Shown here one piece after another: positions 1-8,049 of a stretch of 22,837 nt of DNA. The notes under the pieces are model-generated. The model had not been told where the DNA came from and did no database searches. It worked only from the letters and a program-made list of their open reading frames with translations. The DNA comes from an uncultured Streptococcus sp. (GTDB lineage Bacteria > Bacillota > Bacilli > Lactobacillales > Streptococcaceae), in the NCBI GenBank assembly GCA_900755085.1, contig CAAEFF010000082.1:1-22837 (forward strand), given 5' to 3'. The position numbers were made by a program, and so were the translations under genes. The stretch's first letter is position 1; each line of letters starts with the position of its first letter.

Positions 1-1
1 C

Positions 2-145
2 TACAAACCATGGTTTTCACCATTGTTTGAACCACCAGGATCAGAAGTAGAGAGCTTACTCTTTACCCTACAAGGTAGCATCGGTGCAGGGATCATCTTC
101 TATGTCATTGGCTACCAAAGAGGGAAGAAGCATCAAGATAAATAA
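2..145 (+). CDS. cbiN: Cobalt transport protein CbiN, C-terminal part (5' end outside window)
   Basis: This is the last 47 codons of a gene that begins before the window and ends with TAA at 143-145. The visible protein contains KPWFSPLFEPPGSEVESLLF, followed by a hydrophobic segment (GSIGAGIIFYVIGY) and a basic tail (QRGKKHQDK). The 'PWF.P.FEPPS.E.ESLLF.LQ' pattern followed by a second transmembrane helix is characteristic of CbiN, the small two-helix auxiliary subunit of the CbiMNQO energy-coupling-factor cobalt importer in the cytoplasmic membrane. CbiQ and CbiO follow directly in the same direction, which supports the call; cbiM should lie just upstream. The N-terminal helix cannot be seen. 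Confidence 0.93.
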   Translation, partial: YKPWFSPLFEPPGSEVESLLFTLQGSIGAGIIFYVIGYQRGKKHQDK

Positions 146-178
146 ATATTTCATTTAGCATTTGTATGGGAGGAAACT

Positions 179-868
179 ATGTTTGTAATTGATCGCTACG
201 CTTATAATAATCGATGGACTGATGTTCCAGAATTAAATAAATTCATTCTATTTATTATATTAATGGTAATTTCATTTTCTGGTTTTCTTCCCTTACAAAT
301 ACTGTTAATTGTTATTATGATTCCCTTAACTTGTTATATTGCTAAACTTCCAGTTTTAAAATACTTGAGTTGGTTTCGTTATCCTTCTATTTTCATTCTA
401 TTAAGTATGGCTACTTTTGTTATTAGTTACGGTGAAAATAGTCATCAATTTTTAATGGCGATACCAGTTGGAAGTCATGGCTATTTAGGAGTTTTTCATT
501 CTTCTGCCAAACAAGTTGGACCAATTGTTATGAGAATTTATTGTTCTTTAATTTCAACCTATTTTATGGCTTTAACCATTCCTTTTAACCAAATGATGAA
601 ACTCTGTAAAAGACTTCATTTGCCGGATATCCTAATGGAATTAATCGTACTGATGTATCGTTTTATCTTTTTAGTATTAATCGAATTTTTAACAATTCGA
701 GATACCTTAGATTTGAAATTTTCATTTGTTAATAAGAAAAAATCTTATCTTGGCTGGGGAAGATTAGCCAATACCTTGTTTGTTAAATTATTAGCGGCTA
801 ACCAGCGCTTAAATGATGTCTTAACCTTGAAATTTGCGCAAGCTAAAGAACTCGATGAGGAGGAATAA
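179..868 (+). CDS. cbiQ: Cobalt ECF transporter transmembrane protein CbiQ
   Basis: A 229-residue, strongly hydrophobic protein with several transmembrane segments (roughly residues 22-60, 67-85, 115-135 and 150-172). It opens with the CbiQ-like start 'IDRYAYNNRWTDVPELNKF'. It contains a conserved stretch around residues 135-175 (PFNQMMKLCKRLHLPDILME, then LMYRFIFLVLIE) that aligns by eye with enterobacterial CbiQ ('PFPQLISLLKRAHIP...LLTWRFLFILLDE'). CbiQ is the T component that couples CbiO ATP hydrolysis to cobalt translocation through CbiM/CbiN. ATG at 179 has a good Shine-Dalgarno (GGGAGGAAA). The gene is clearly more AT-rich than its neighbours: sampled 60-base lines between 241 and 720 are about 20-32% GC, against about 43% in a sampled cbiP line. 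Part of this reflects Phe/Leu/Ile-rich membrane codons. The stop lies just before the cbiO start. Confidence 0.93.
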   Translation: MFVIDRYAYNNRWTDVPELNKFILFIILMVISFSGFLPLQILLIVIMIPLTCYIAKLPVLKYLSWFRYPSIFILLSMATFVISYGENSHQFLMAIPVGSHGYLGVFHSSAKQVGPIVMRIYCSLISTYFMALTIPFNQMMKLCKRLHLPDILMELIVLMYRFIFLVLIEFLTIRDTLDLKFSFVNKKKSYLGWGRLANTLFVKLLAANQRLNDVLTLKFAQAKELDEEE

Positions 869-872
869 AAAT

Positions 873-1688
873 ATGTTGAAATTAGAGAATATTACGGTTT
901 TGTTTGATGATTTAAAAGCCTTAGACCATGTGAATATGGAGTTCATGGAAGGTAAAATTACCGGGATCATTGGTACTAATGGTTCAGGGAAATCTACTTT
1001 GATGAAGGTGATGACCAAACTGCTTAAACCCCAAGAAGGGAGTGTTTATTTGGATCAGCAGCTCATTCAAGACAAAAAGAAAGATTTATTTGCTTATCGA
1101 CAAGAAGTCAATATGGTGTTTCAAAATCCGGAACAACAACTATTTTATACCATTGCAAAAGATGATATCAGAATGGCTTTGGAGAATTTAGGGTATTCGA
1201 AAGAGGAATGCGATAAACGAGTGCAAGAAGCTATTGAGTTAATGGATATCAAAGAGTTGCAGGACCGTCCGGTACAATACTTAAGTTATGGCCAAAAGAA
1301 AAAAGTTGCTATTGCGGGAATGTTGGCCCTCAAACCGCGCTTTTTGCTCTTAGATGAGCCGACAGCTGGTCTTGATCCGAAAGGGCGAGATCAAATGGCC
1401 ATGATTATGAAAAAACTAGTTTCCAATGGGACGAGCATTATTGTGACAAGCCATGACATGGATCTTATGTATGATTGTTGTGATTATGCTTACCTGATCA
1501 AAAAAGGAAAAATCATGACCCAAGGGACAAAATACGAAGTATTTCAACAAGAAGAGATTCTACTAGATGCTGGTCTTTCGGTCCCATGGATTGTCAAACT
1601 CCATCAGGCCATCCAAACGCCTTTAGTTGAAAATGAAGAGATTCTATTCGATCAGTTGAAAGAAGGATATTTATGGCAAAATCGTTAA
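873..1688 (+). CDS. cbiO: Cobalt ECF transporter ATP-binding protein CbiO
   Basis: A 271-residue ABC ATPase, the energising subunit of the CbiMNQO cobalt importer. Visible motifs are Walker A GTNGSGKST (residues 34-42), the Q-loop in VFQNPEQQ (about 83-89), the signature LSYGQ (137-141), Walker B FLLLDEP with D-loop GLD (157-168) and the switch histidine in TSHD (H194). The signature has Tyr instead of the usual Gly at its third position, a common variant in cobalt/biotin ECF ATPases. I chose ATG 873 because GAGGAGG stands about 9 bases upstream. The open frame extends to 834, but that extension would lie inside cbiQ and lacks a ribosome site. The 3' end overlaps the cobyric acid synthase gene by 16 bases, suggesting translational coupling. 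Confidence 0.94.
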   Translation: MLKLENITVLFDDLKALDHVNMEFMEGKITGIIGTNGSGKSTLMKVMTKLLKPQEGSVYLDQQLIQDKKKDLFAYRQEVNMVFQNPEQQLFYTIAKDDIRMALENLGYSKEECDKRVQEAIELMDIKELQDRPVQYLSYGQKKKVAIAGMLALKPRFLLLDEPTAGLDPKGRDQMAMIMKKLVSNGTSIIVTSHDMDLMYDCCDYAYLIKKGKIMTQGTKYEVFQQEEILLDAGLSVPWIVKLHQAIQTPLVENEEILFDQLKEGYLWQNR

Positions 1689-3172
1689 TGATTCAGGGGA
1701 CGGCTTCCGATGCAGGTAAAAGTTTAATTGCCGCAGGGTTGTGTCGTATTTTAAAACAAGATGGTTACACGGTTGTTCCCTTTAAATCCCAAAATATGGC
1801 TTTAAATTCTTTTATCACCAAAAAAGGATTTGAGATGGGGAGAGCTCAGGTCGTGCAAGCAGAAGCCGCAGGGATCGATCCAGATGTTCGCATGAATCCT
1901 GTCCTACTGAAACCAACTTCGGATCGTAAATCCCAAGTTGTTTTTATGGGCAAAGTCCTTAAAGATATGGATGCGGTGGATTATCATGAATTTAAGCAGG
2001 AGTTACTGCCTAAAATCAAAGAAGTTTACCAAGAATTAGACCAGGAATACGATACCATTATCCTAGAAGGTGCGGGTAGTCCAGCGGAAATTAACTTAAA
2101 CGAACGGGATATCGTCAATATGGGAATGGCGCGTTTGGTCGATGCGCCTGTCATTTTAGTAGCGGACATTGACAAAGGAGGAGTTTTTGCTTCTATTTAT
2201 GGGACAATTGAACTAATGCCAGAAGAAGATCGTAAGCGCATCAAAGGGGTTTTGATCAACAAATTTAGGGGGGATGTAGCCCTGCTTCAATCAGGTATTG
2301 ATATGATTGAAGAGCTCACTCAAGTACCGGTATTGGGAGTTGTTCCTTATGCAGACATTGACATTGATAGCGAAGATAGTGTAGCTTTAGGTAATAAGGG
2401 ACGCACTTTTAATCAGGAAAAAGATCTTGATGTGGCTATTATTACCTTGAAACGGATCTCTAACTTCACCGATTTTCATAGTTTGGAAATTCAACCGGAC
2501 GTTTCGGTCCGTTATGTCATGCCAGGTGATGAGATTGGGAATCCGGATCTTCTGATTTTGCCTGGAAGTAAGAATACGATTGAAGATATGCAAGTCTTAC
2601 AAAATGCAGGGATTGTCGAGAAAATCCAGCAGTGTGCTGATCGAGGTATTCGCATTTTTGGCATTTGTGGAGGTTTCCAGTTATTAGGCAAGACGATTTC
2701 TGATCCTAATCATGTCGAGTCTGAATTGGATGAAATTGAAGGGCTAGGGCTGCTGGATATCGTAACGCAGATGCAGGGAACAAAACGGACAACCCAAGTC
2801 CAGGCAGAACACGAAGGTCAAATTCTGGAAGGTTACGAAATCCATATGGGGGAAACAGAGATATCAGATAGCTTGACACCATTTTCTCGTATCATTCTTC
2901 AGAATGGTGAGGAAACAAGCAGACATGATGGAGCTGTTTCACCAGACAAACGAATTCAAGGGACCTATCTCCATGGTGTCTTTGATAACTCTCAATGGAC
3001 TCGCGATTATTTGAACCAAATTCGAATTGAAAAAGGCTTGGAACCCGTAACGGATCAAGTTATGGATCTGAAAGAATTTAAAGATTTACAATATGATAAA
3101 CTCGCAGCAGTCATTCGTGATTCTGTCGATATGAAGAAGATTTACCAGATTATGAACGGAGAAGAGCTTTAA
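1673..3172 (+). CDS. cbiP: Cobyric acid synthase (glutamine-hydrolysing)
   Basis: A 499-residue two-domain amidotransferase. The N-terminal dethiobiotin-synthetase-like ATPase domain starts with the P-loop GTASDAGKS (residues 9-17) and carries the family's 'PFKSQNMALNSFITKKG' segment (about 36-52). The C-terminal class I glutaminase domain has the nucleophile Cys332 in GICGGFQLLG and His434 in YLHGVFDN. The enzyme amidates side chains b, d, e and g of adenosylcobyrinic acid a,c-diamide using glutamine and ATP, giving adenosylcobyric acid. Length is normal for CbiP/CobQ (about 490-510). I use cbiP because the neighbouring cobalt importer and precorrin-2 dehydrogenase indicate the early-cobalt (anaerobic) pathway. 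The gene overlaps cbiO upstream, and its stop overlaps the next start (TAATG). Confidence 0.96.
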   Translation: MAKSLMIQGTASDAGKSLIAAGLCRILKQDGYTVVPFKSQNMALNSFITKKGFEMGRAQVVQAEAAGIDPDVRMNPVLLKPTSDRKSQVVFMGKVLKDMDAVDYHEFKQELLPKIKEVYQELDQEYDTIILEGAGSPAEINLNERDIVNMGMARLVDAPVILVADIDKGGVFASIYGTIELMPEEDRKRIKGVLINKFRGDVALLQSGIDMIEELTQVPVLGVVPYADIDIDSEDSVALGNKGRTFNQEKDLDVAIITLKRISNFTDFHSLEIQPDVSVRYVMPGDEIGNPDLLILPGSKNTIEDMQVLQNAGIVEKIQQCADRGIRIFGICGGFQLLGKTISDPNHVESELDEIEGLGLLDIVTQMQGTKRTTQVQAEHEGQILEGYEIHMGETEISDSLTPFSRIILQNGEETSRHDGAVSPDKRIQGTYLHGVFDNSQWTRDYLNQIRIEKGLEPVTDQVMDLKEFKDLQYDKLAAVIRDSVDMKKIYQIMNGEEL

Positions 3173-3756
3173 TGAGAATTTACACAAAGTATGGGGATAA
3201 AGGGTTTACCCGTCTATATGGCGGTGATCGTGTATCCAAAACACATATTCGTGTGGAAGCATACGGGACCATGGATGAATTGTGCTCTCAAGTTGGCTAC
3301 CTGGTATCTGAGATGAAGGAATACAAAGAATTAGATGATATCAGAGAAGAATGTGAAGAAATTCAGCAACATTTATTTGACTGTGGAAGCGATCTTGCTA
3401 CTCCGAGAGAATTGAGACCTTACAAACAAAAGGAGTCAGATATTACCTTCCTAGAAGAAAAAATGGATGCTTATATGCACATTCCTGAAAAAATTGATCG
3501 TTTCATTATTCCTGGTGGACATCGAATTGCGAGTCTCTTTCATGTGGCTCGTACTATGACACGACGCTTAGAGAGAAAAATGGTCGCTGTGATTGAAGCA
3601 GATGAAACAGTTAACGAAGTTGGACTGATTTATATTAATCGCTTGTCAGATTACTTTTTCGTCGCGGCCCGTTTGGTCAACCATCGTTTAGATGTCAAAG
3701 ATACAGTCTATAAACGAAGCGCTAAGATTTTTAGAGAAAGAAAAGAGGAGAAATAG
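3172..3756 (+). CDS. pduO: PduO-type ATP:cob(I)alamin / cob(I)yrinic acid adenosyltransferase
   Basis: A 194-residue protein of the PduO/MMAB adenosyltransferase family, which transfers 5'-deoxyadenosyl from ATP to the reduced cobalt of corrinoids. Evidence is the N-terminal ATP-binding stretch 'YTKYGDKGFTRLYGGDRVSK' (residues 4-23), the following 'VEAYGTMDEL', and the C-terminal helices with 'RTMTRRLERKM' and 'INRLSDYFFVAARLVN', which correspond to the family's RxxxRRxER and NRLSD(LF)F motifs. The family acts as a trimer in the cytosol. The start codon overlaps the TAA of cbiP. Three bases separate its stop from the next start. Its position after cobyric acid synthase fits a role in de novo synthesis as well as salvage. 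It is not the CobA/BtuR family, which has a P-loop. Confidence 0.93.
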   Translation: MRIYTKYGDKGFTRLYGGDRVSKTHIRVEAYGTMDELCSQVGYLVSEMKEYKELDDIREECEEIQQHLFDCGSDLATPRELRPYKQKESDITFLEEKMDAYMHIPEKIDRFIIPGGHRIASLFHVARTMTRRLERKMVAVIEADETVNEVGLIYINRLSDYFFVAARLVNHRLDVKDTVYKRSAKIFRERKEEK

Positions 3757-3758
3757 CC

Positions 3759-4190
3759 ATGTATCCTGTCATGATGAATATCCAAAATAAACCAGTAGTG
3801 GTGATTGGTGGAGGAAAAGTGGCAGCTCGTAAAATTAAGACCTTGTTGTCTGAAGGAGCGAAGGTTACAGTCATTAGTCCTAAACTCAATGAAGAAATTC
3901 CTAAATCCCAGGTTGAATGGGTTCAAAGAAGCTATCAAACAGGTGATTTGGAGGGAGCTAAACTAGTTTTTGCCTGCACTGATAACCAGGATATCAATAA
4001 AAAAGTGATGGAAGAGGCTCACCCTAGTCAGTTCGTGAATAATACAGGGGATAAGAAAAATTCCGACTTTTATAATGTTGCAATTGCATCAAATAATGAA
4101 TTATCCGTCATGATTTCTACCAATGGTTTATCTCCATCGCGCTCAAAAGAAGTTAGAAAAAAGATAGAACAACTTTTAGATCAATTATAA
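3759..4190 (+). CDS. Precorrin-2 dehydrogenase (CysG N-terminal / SirC-type), short form
   Basis: A 143-residue protein with an N-terminal Rossmann fold 'PVVVIGGGKVAARKIKTLL' (residues 12-30) typical of the NAD-dependent precorrin-2 dehydrogenase domain of CysG, Met8p, SirC and YlnF. The segment 'VNNTGDKKNSDFYNVA' (about 92-107) corresponds to the 'VN..D......F' stretch that carries the active-site Asp of the family. 'STNGLSPSRSKEVRKKIEQ' (about 119-137) is the dimerisation helix region. The predicted reaction is oxidation of precorrin-2 to sirohydrochlorin, the point where the anaerobic corrin route takes cobalt. The protein is shorter than the usual 160-220 residues because it stops just after the dimerisation helix. 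Whether it also chelates metal cannot be judged. It sits immediately before the uroporphyrinogen genes in one operon. Confidence 0.87.
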   Translation: MYPVMMNIQNKPVVVIGGGKVAARKIKTLLSEGAKVTVISPKLNEEIPKSQVEWVQRSYQTGDLEGAKLVFACTDNQDINKKVMEEAHPSQFVNNTGDKKNSDFYNVAIASNNELSVMISTNGLSPSRSKEVRKKIEQLLDQL

Positions 4191-4206
4191 GAACGAGGCG
4201 GATAGA

Positions 4207-5463
4207 ATGTATTTATTATATGTTGGTGTCACACATCGTGTAGCACCCTTATCAGTTTTAGAGCGTGTACATTTTTCTGATGAGGAAAAAATTGTTGCGC
4301 TCAAAAAATTAAAAGCAGAAAAAAGTATTCTGGAGGATGTCATCCTTTCAACCTGTAACCGGACAGAGTTGTACTTAGTTGTTGATCAGTTACATACTGG
4401 TCGGTATTATTCCAAGCACTTTCTAGCGGATTGGTTTCAGATAGCTATTGAAGAATTGGAGCCTTATCTTACGTTTAAAGAAGGAAATGAGGCCTTAGAA
4501 CATTTATTTCGGGTATCTATTGGTTTAGATTCCAAGATAGTTGGTGAAACCCAAGTTCTTGGGCAATTAAAGCAGGCCTTTTTGAGCGCCCAAGAAACTG
4601 GAACGACAGGAATCGTCCTCAATCAAGCTTTTAGGCAAGCAGTTACCTTTGCAAAAAGAATGCATGATGTCTATCGGATTAATGCTCGCCCCATGTCTAT
4701 TGGGTTGACTTCTTTACAAATGTTGGATAGGGAAGACCTTGATTATGAAAACACAAAGATCGTTGTCATTGGCTTAGGAGAAATTGGCCAATTGGTGACG
4801 AAATATGTCTTACAACGTCCATTTCAGTCTATCCGCTTGGTCAACCGTACCCTATCAAAGGCCAATCCTTATTTAACGGAAGATCGCATTCAGGCCTATT
4901 CATGGGATGATTTAGATGATGCTGTAAAGGATGCGGATATTATTTTCACAGCCATTAAGTCAGAAGGTTATATCCTCTATCCTGATATGGTAAAAGAAGG
5001 AGCTATCGTTTTTGACTTATGTTTGCCTCGGACTTGTCATCCTAATTCTTCTATAACCATTCACAATATTGAAAATATCACCAGTGAATTGCAAGCTTTC
5101 TTTGAAGAAAGAAATGAAATTGCAAAGGATATCGAAGCAGAGATCTCGAGTGAACTAGTGAGTTTTGAAGAATGGAAGCAGCAACTGGGCATTATACCTC
5201 TGATTCAAGAAATTCGAGAAAAAGCCATTCAGGCTCAAGAATCGGCTATGGAGAGTTTGTTGCGCAAACTACCAGATCTCACCGAACGGGAAAAGAAACA
5301 AATTTCCAAGCATATGAAGAGCATCATTAATCAGATCCTGAAGGAACCTTTATTGCAATTAAAAGAAATGTCTGTTGGCGAAAATTCAGAATATGATATT
5401 GCCTTGATTGCAAAAATCTTCGATCTTCATAGTGGAAAGGGAGTAAACCATGAGAAGCATTAA
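4207..5463 (+). CDS. hemA: Glutamyl-tRNA reductase
   Basis: A 418-residue glutamyl-tRNA reductase, the first committed step of C5-pathway tetrapyrrole synthesis (Glu-tRNA(Glu) to glutamate-1-semialdehyde, using NADPH). The catalytic Cys50 is in 'LSTCNRTELYLV', exactly where the family has it. 'IVGETQVLGQLKQAF' (about 109-123) is the conserved substrate-site loop. 'IVVIGLGEIGQLV' (183-195) is the NADPH-binding glycine motif. The C-terminal dimerisation helices follow (about 300-410). ATG 4207 is preceded by GAGGCGG. The 3' end overlaps hemC by 14 bases. Since no gene beyond uroporphyrinogen III synthase in the heme branch is present here, the pathway probably feeds corrin (inference). Confidence 0.97.
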   Translation: MYLLYVGVTHRVAPLSVLERVHFSDEEKIVALKKLKAEKSILEDVILSTCNRTELYLVVDQLHTGRYYSKHFLADWFQIAIEELEPYLTFKEGNEALEHLFRVSIGLDSKIVGETQVLGQLKQAFLSAQETGTTGIVLNQAFRQAVTFAKRMHDVYRINARPMSIGLTSLQMLDREDLDYENTKIVVIGLGEIGQLVTKYVLQRPFQSIRLVNRTLSKANPYLTEDRIQAYSWDDLDDAVKDADIIFTAIKSEGYILYPDMVKEGAIVFDLCLPRTCHPNSSITIHNIENITSELQAFFEERNEIAKDIEAEISSELVSFEEWKQQLGIIPLIQEIREKAIQAQESAMESLLRKLPDLTEREKKQISKHMKSIINQILKEPLLQLKEMSVGENSEYDIALIAKIFDLHSGKGVNHEKH

Positions 5464-6373
5464 AGTTGGAACAAGAAAAAGTCAGTTGGCCATGACCCAG
5501 ACCAAAATGGTGGTAGAACGTTTAAAAGAATGCCATCCTGATGTTGAGTTTGAATTGGTCCCTTATAAAACCCAAGGGGATCGGTTGGTTCATGTTTCTC
5601 TTCAAACCATTGGTGGGAAAGGGGTCTTTGTCAAGGAAATTGAGCAGGCGCTCTTAGATAAAGACATTGATATTGCTATCCATAGTTTAAAAGATGTTCC
5701 TTCTATCCTTGTGGACGGATGTACCATTGGGGCCATTCCAGAGCGAGAAGATGTCAGAGATTGTTTGATTTTTAGAGAAGAAGGGATGACGCTTGAAACT
5801 CTCCCCCAAGGGGCAGTTGTAGGGACCAGTAGTATTCGACGTCAGGTCCAACTTCAGAGTCTAAGAAGTGATCTCCAATTCAAACCTTTACGTGGAAATA
5901 TTGATTCGAGAATCCGCAAGTTACAAGAAGGCGAATGCGATGCTATCGTGCTAGCAGCAGCTGGCTTAAAACGGATTGGGTATTTGGATCAGTCACCCTC
6001 TCTCAATTTAGAATTTTTAGATCCTCATACATTTATTCCTGCTGTTTCACAAGGGGCTTTAGCAGTCGAATGCCGGGAAGATGATGAGGAAGTCCTAAAT
6101 CTATTGGCTGCGATTCATGATCAGGAAGTAGAAAACTGCATCCAATTGGAAAGAAGTTTCCTAAGCTTGATGAATGCGGATTGTACGTTCCCGGTAGGAG
6201 CTCATGCTCAATATATCGAGGGGCAATACCAGTTGAAGACCATGTTGGCAGATGGTAAGGATCGTTGTTTGTATGTATCTCTCACTTCTGAGGATGGAAG
6301 CGATCTTCCCAAACGGGCTTTGGAACAATTAATGGAAAAAGGAGCTTTAACGGACAAATGGTGGGAAGCTTAA
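5450..6373 (+). CDS. hemC: Hydroxymethylbilane synthase (porphobilinogen deaminase)
   Basis: A 307-residue porphobilinogen deaminase that polymerises four porphobilinogens into hydroxymethylbilane. Motifs: 'VGTRKSQLAMTQT' at residues 6-18, 'HSLKDVP' (78-84) containing the catalytic Asp82, 'GTSSIRRQVQL' (125-135) and 'LRGNIDSRIRKL' (147-158) with the cofactor-binding arginines, and Cys245 in 'NADCTFPVGAHA' as the attachment site for the dipyrromethane cofactor. The usual 'GGC.vPig' context is replaced by 'NADCTFPVG', but the cysteine itself is kept. The start overlaps the end of hemA, with GGAAAGG upstream as the likely ribosome site. Confidence 0.97.
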   Translation: MRSIKVGTRKSQLAMTQTKMVVERLKECHPDVEFELVPYKTQGDRLVHVSLQTIGGKGVFVKEIEQALLDKDIDIAIHSLKDVPSILVDGCTIGAIPEREDVRDCLIFREEGMTLETLPQGAVVGTSSIRRQVQLQSLRSDLQFKPLRGNIDSRIRKLQEGECDAIVLAAAGLKRIGYLDQSPSLNLEFLDPHTFIPAVSQGALAVECREDDEEVLNLLAAIHDQEVENCIQLERSFLSLMNADCTFPVGAHAQYIEGQYQLKTMLADGKDRCLYVSLTSEDGSDLPKRALEQLMEKGALTDKWWEA

Positions 6374-7083
6374 TTATTTTCACAAGAGAACAAAAACCCT
6401 CTGTCGAATTACAGACTTTACTAGACCAGAACCAAGTCAGATGGTTGCATGCGCCACTCATTTGTACCCAAGGCAATCCCCTTCCACTCATTTTTGAAGA
6501 AAAACTGGCCAAAGCGGATTGGGTCTTTTTTACAAGTGCCAATACCGTTCAATTATTTCTTCCCTATTTGAGACCCGATTTAAAGATTGCCTCGATCGGA
6601 AGTCAGACCAGTAAGTTATTAAGAGAGCATCAACTAGATGTCACTTTTGAGTCCAGTAGTCAGTATGGAGTGGATTTTATCAAGGAGTGGGCTAGTCAAT
6701 ACGGGGACCAGCAGAACATTCTCTTCCCTCATAGTGACTTGGCCAATCCGACCTATCCAAATATGTTACGGGAATTAGGACATGACGTTTATGCTTGGCC
6801 TCTTTATCAAACGGTTGCCAATCAAGAGGGAGTCGCTAAAATAAAAGACATCTTGTCCTTAGAGGAGAAATGCGTATGGACCTTTGCCAGTCCGTCGGCC
6901 TGGGATGTTTTTTATCAAGAGGGACTTTCATTGCCAAAACATCACCAAATTGGTGTTATTGGAGAGACCACAGCAAAAGCTGTTTTAGATTGTGGTGTCT
7001 CTGTCAACTATATGCCTTCTAGTCCCTCCATGCTACAATTGGTAGAGGTAATCATAAAGGAGATACAAGATCATGAATTTTAA
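6358..7083 (+). CDS. hemD: Uroporphyrinogen-III synthase
   Basis: A 241-residue protein between hemC and hemB, with the low-conservation architecture of uroporphyrinogen-III synthase: two alpha/beta lobes. Recognisable pieces are 'WVFFTSANTVQLF' (about 57-69, the family's 'd.viftS.naV..f'), 'IASIGSQTSKLL' (about 78-89), 'VWTFASPSAWDVFY' (about 174-187) and 'IGVIGETTAKAVLDCGV' (about 200-216, the 'a.iG..Ta.a....G' motif). It converts hydroxymethylbilane to uroporphyrinogen III with D-ring inversion. The start lies inside the last codons of hemC (16-base overlap) and the end overlaps hemB by 11 bases. Family sequences diverge widely, so the call leans partly on position. Confidence 0.93.
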   Translation: MVGSLIIFTREQKPSVELQTLLDQNQVRWLHAPLICTQGNPLPLIFEEKLAKADWVFFTSANTVQLFLPYLRPDLKIASIGSQTSKLLREHQLDVTFESSSQYGVDFIKEWASQYGDQQNILFPHSDLANPTYPNMLRELGHDVYAWPLYQTVANQEGVAKIKDILSLEEKCVWTFASPSAWDVFYQEGLSLPKHHQIGVIGETTAKAVLDCGVSVNYMPSSPSMLQLVEVIIKEIQDHEF

Positions 7084-8041
7084 AAGACATCGTAGACTTA
7101 GAAAAAATTCTCTCATGAGAGATTTGGTTAGAGAAACGACTTTAAGCGTCAATGACTTTATTCAACCGCTTTTTGTAAAAGAAAATCTAGAGCAAAAAGA
7201 AGAAGTGGCTTCTATGCCAGGTGTATTTCAATTTGCGTTAACAGATCTTTTAGAAGAGGTGGAATCTTGTGTGCAACTTGGGATTAAAGCCTTTATTCTA
7301 TTTGGAATCCCTGCAGAAAAAGACGAAGTTGGTACACAGGCCTCTAACCCAGACGGGATCGTTCAAAAAGCCCTGCGCTTGATCAAGCAACACTATCCAG
7401 ATCTCATTCTTGTAGCAGATACCTGTCTCTGTGAATTTACGAATCATGGCCATTGTGGCATTCTAGATGGTGAAACGGTTATCAATGACCTTTCTTTGGA
7501 CCGCTTAGTCCAAGTAGCCATTAGCCAAGCAGAAGCTGGAGCAGATATCATTGCACCGTCAAATGCCATGGATGGATATGTTGCAGCGATTCGAGAAGGC
7601 TTAGACAAGTCTGGCTTTGACATGGTACCGATTATGTCTTATTCGGTTAAATTTGCTTCTAGTTTTTATGGGCCATTTCGGGATGCCGGTGAAAGTGCAC
7701 CTGCTTTTGGAGACAGAAAGACTTACCAGATGGATCCAGCAAACCGTTTAGAAGCTCTTCGAGAAGCTCAAAGTGATGAAGCAGAAGGAGCAGATTTCCT
7801 CATGGTAAAACCAGCTCTTGCCTTCTTAGATGTCTTAAGAGATTTACGAAATCAAAGCGATCTCCCACTTGTGGCATACAATGTCAGTGGGGAATACAGT
7901 ATGGTCAAGGCTGCTGCTGCCCAAGGTTGGATTGATGAGCGTGCCGTTGTCATGGAAAGTCTTATCGGAATGAAGCGAGCGGGAGCGGATTTAATCATAT
8001 CTTATTTTGCCAAGGATATAGCAGGATATTTGAAAGGTTAG
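7073..8041 (+). CDS. hemB: Delta-aminolevulinic acid dehydratase (porphobilinogen synthase)
   Basis: A 322-residue porphobilinogen synthase, which condenses two 5-aminolevulinate molecules. Both active-site lysines are visible: Lys193 in 'MSYSVKFASSFYGPFR' and Lys246 in 'FLMVKPALAFLD'. The cluster 'DTCLCEFTNHGHCG' supplies three cysteines (118, 120, 128) that form the catalytic zinc site, so this is the zinc-dependent rather than the magnesium/aspartate-rich type. Length is normal (320-330). The start overlaps the tail of hemD, with 'AAGGAGATA' upstream as ribosome site, indicating translational coupling. Confidence 0.98.
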   Translation: MNFKRHRRLRKNSLMRDLVRETTLSVNDFIQPLFVKENLEQKEEVASMPGVFQFALTDLLEEVESCVQLGIKAFILFGIPAEKDEVGTQASNPDGIVQKALRLIKQHYPDLILVADTCLCEFTNHGHCGILDGETVINDLSLDRLVQVAISQAEAGADIIAPSNAMDGYVAAIREGLDKSGFDMVPIMSYSVKFASSFYGPFRDAGESAPAFGDRKTYQMDPANRLEALREAQSDEAEGADFLMVKPALAFLDVLRDLRNQSDLPLVAYNVSGEYSMVKAAAAQGWIDERAVVMESLIGMKRAGADLIISYFAKDIAGYLKG

Positions 8042-8049
8042 GATGAAAG

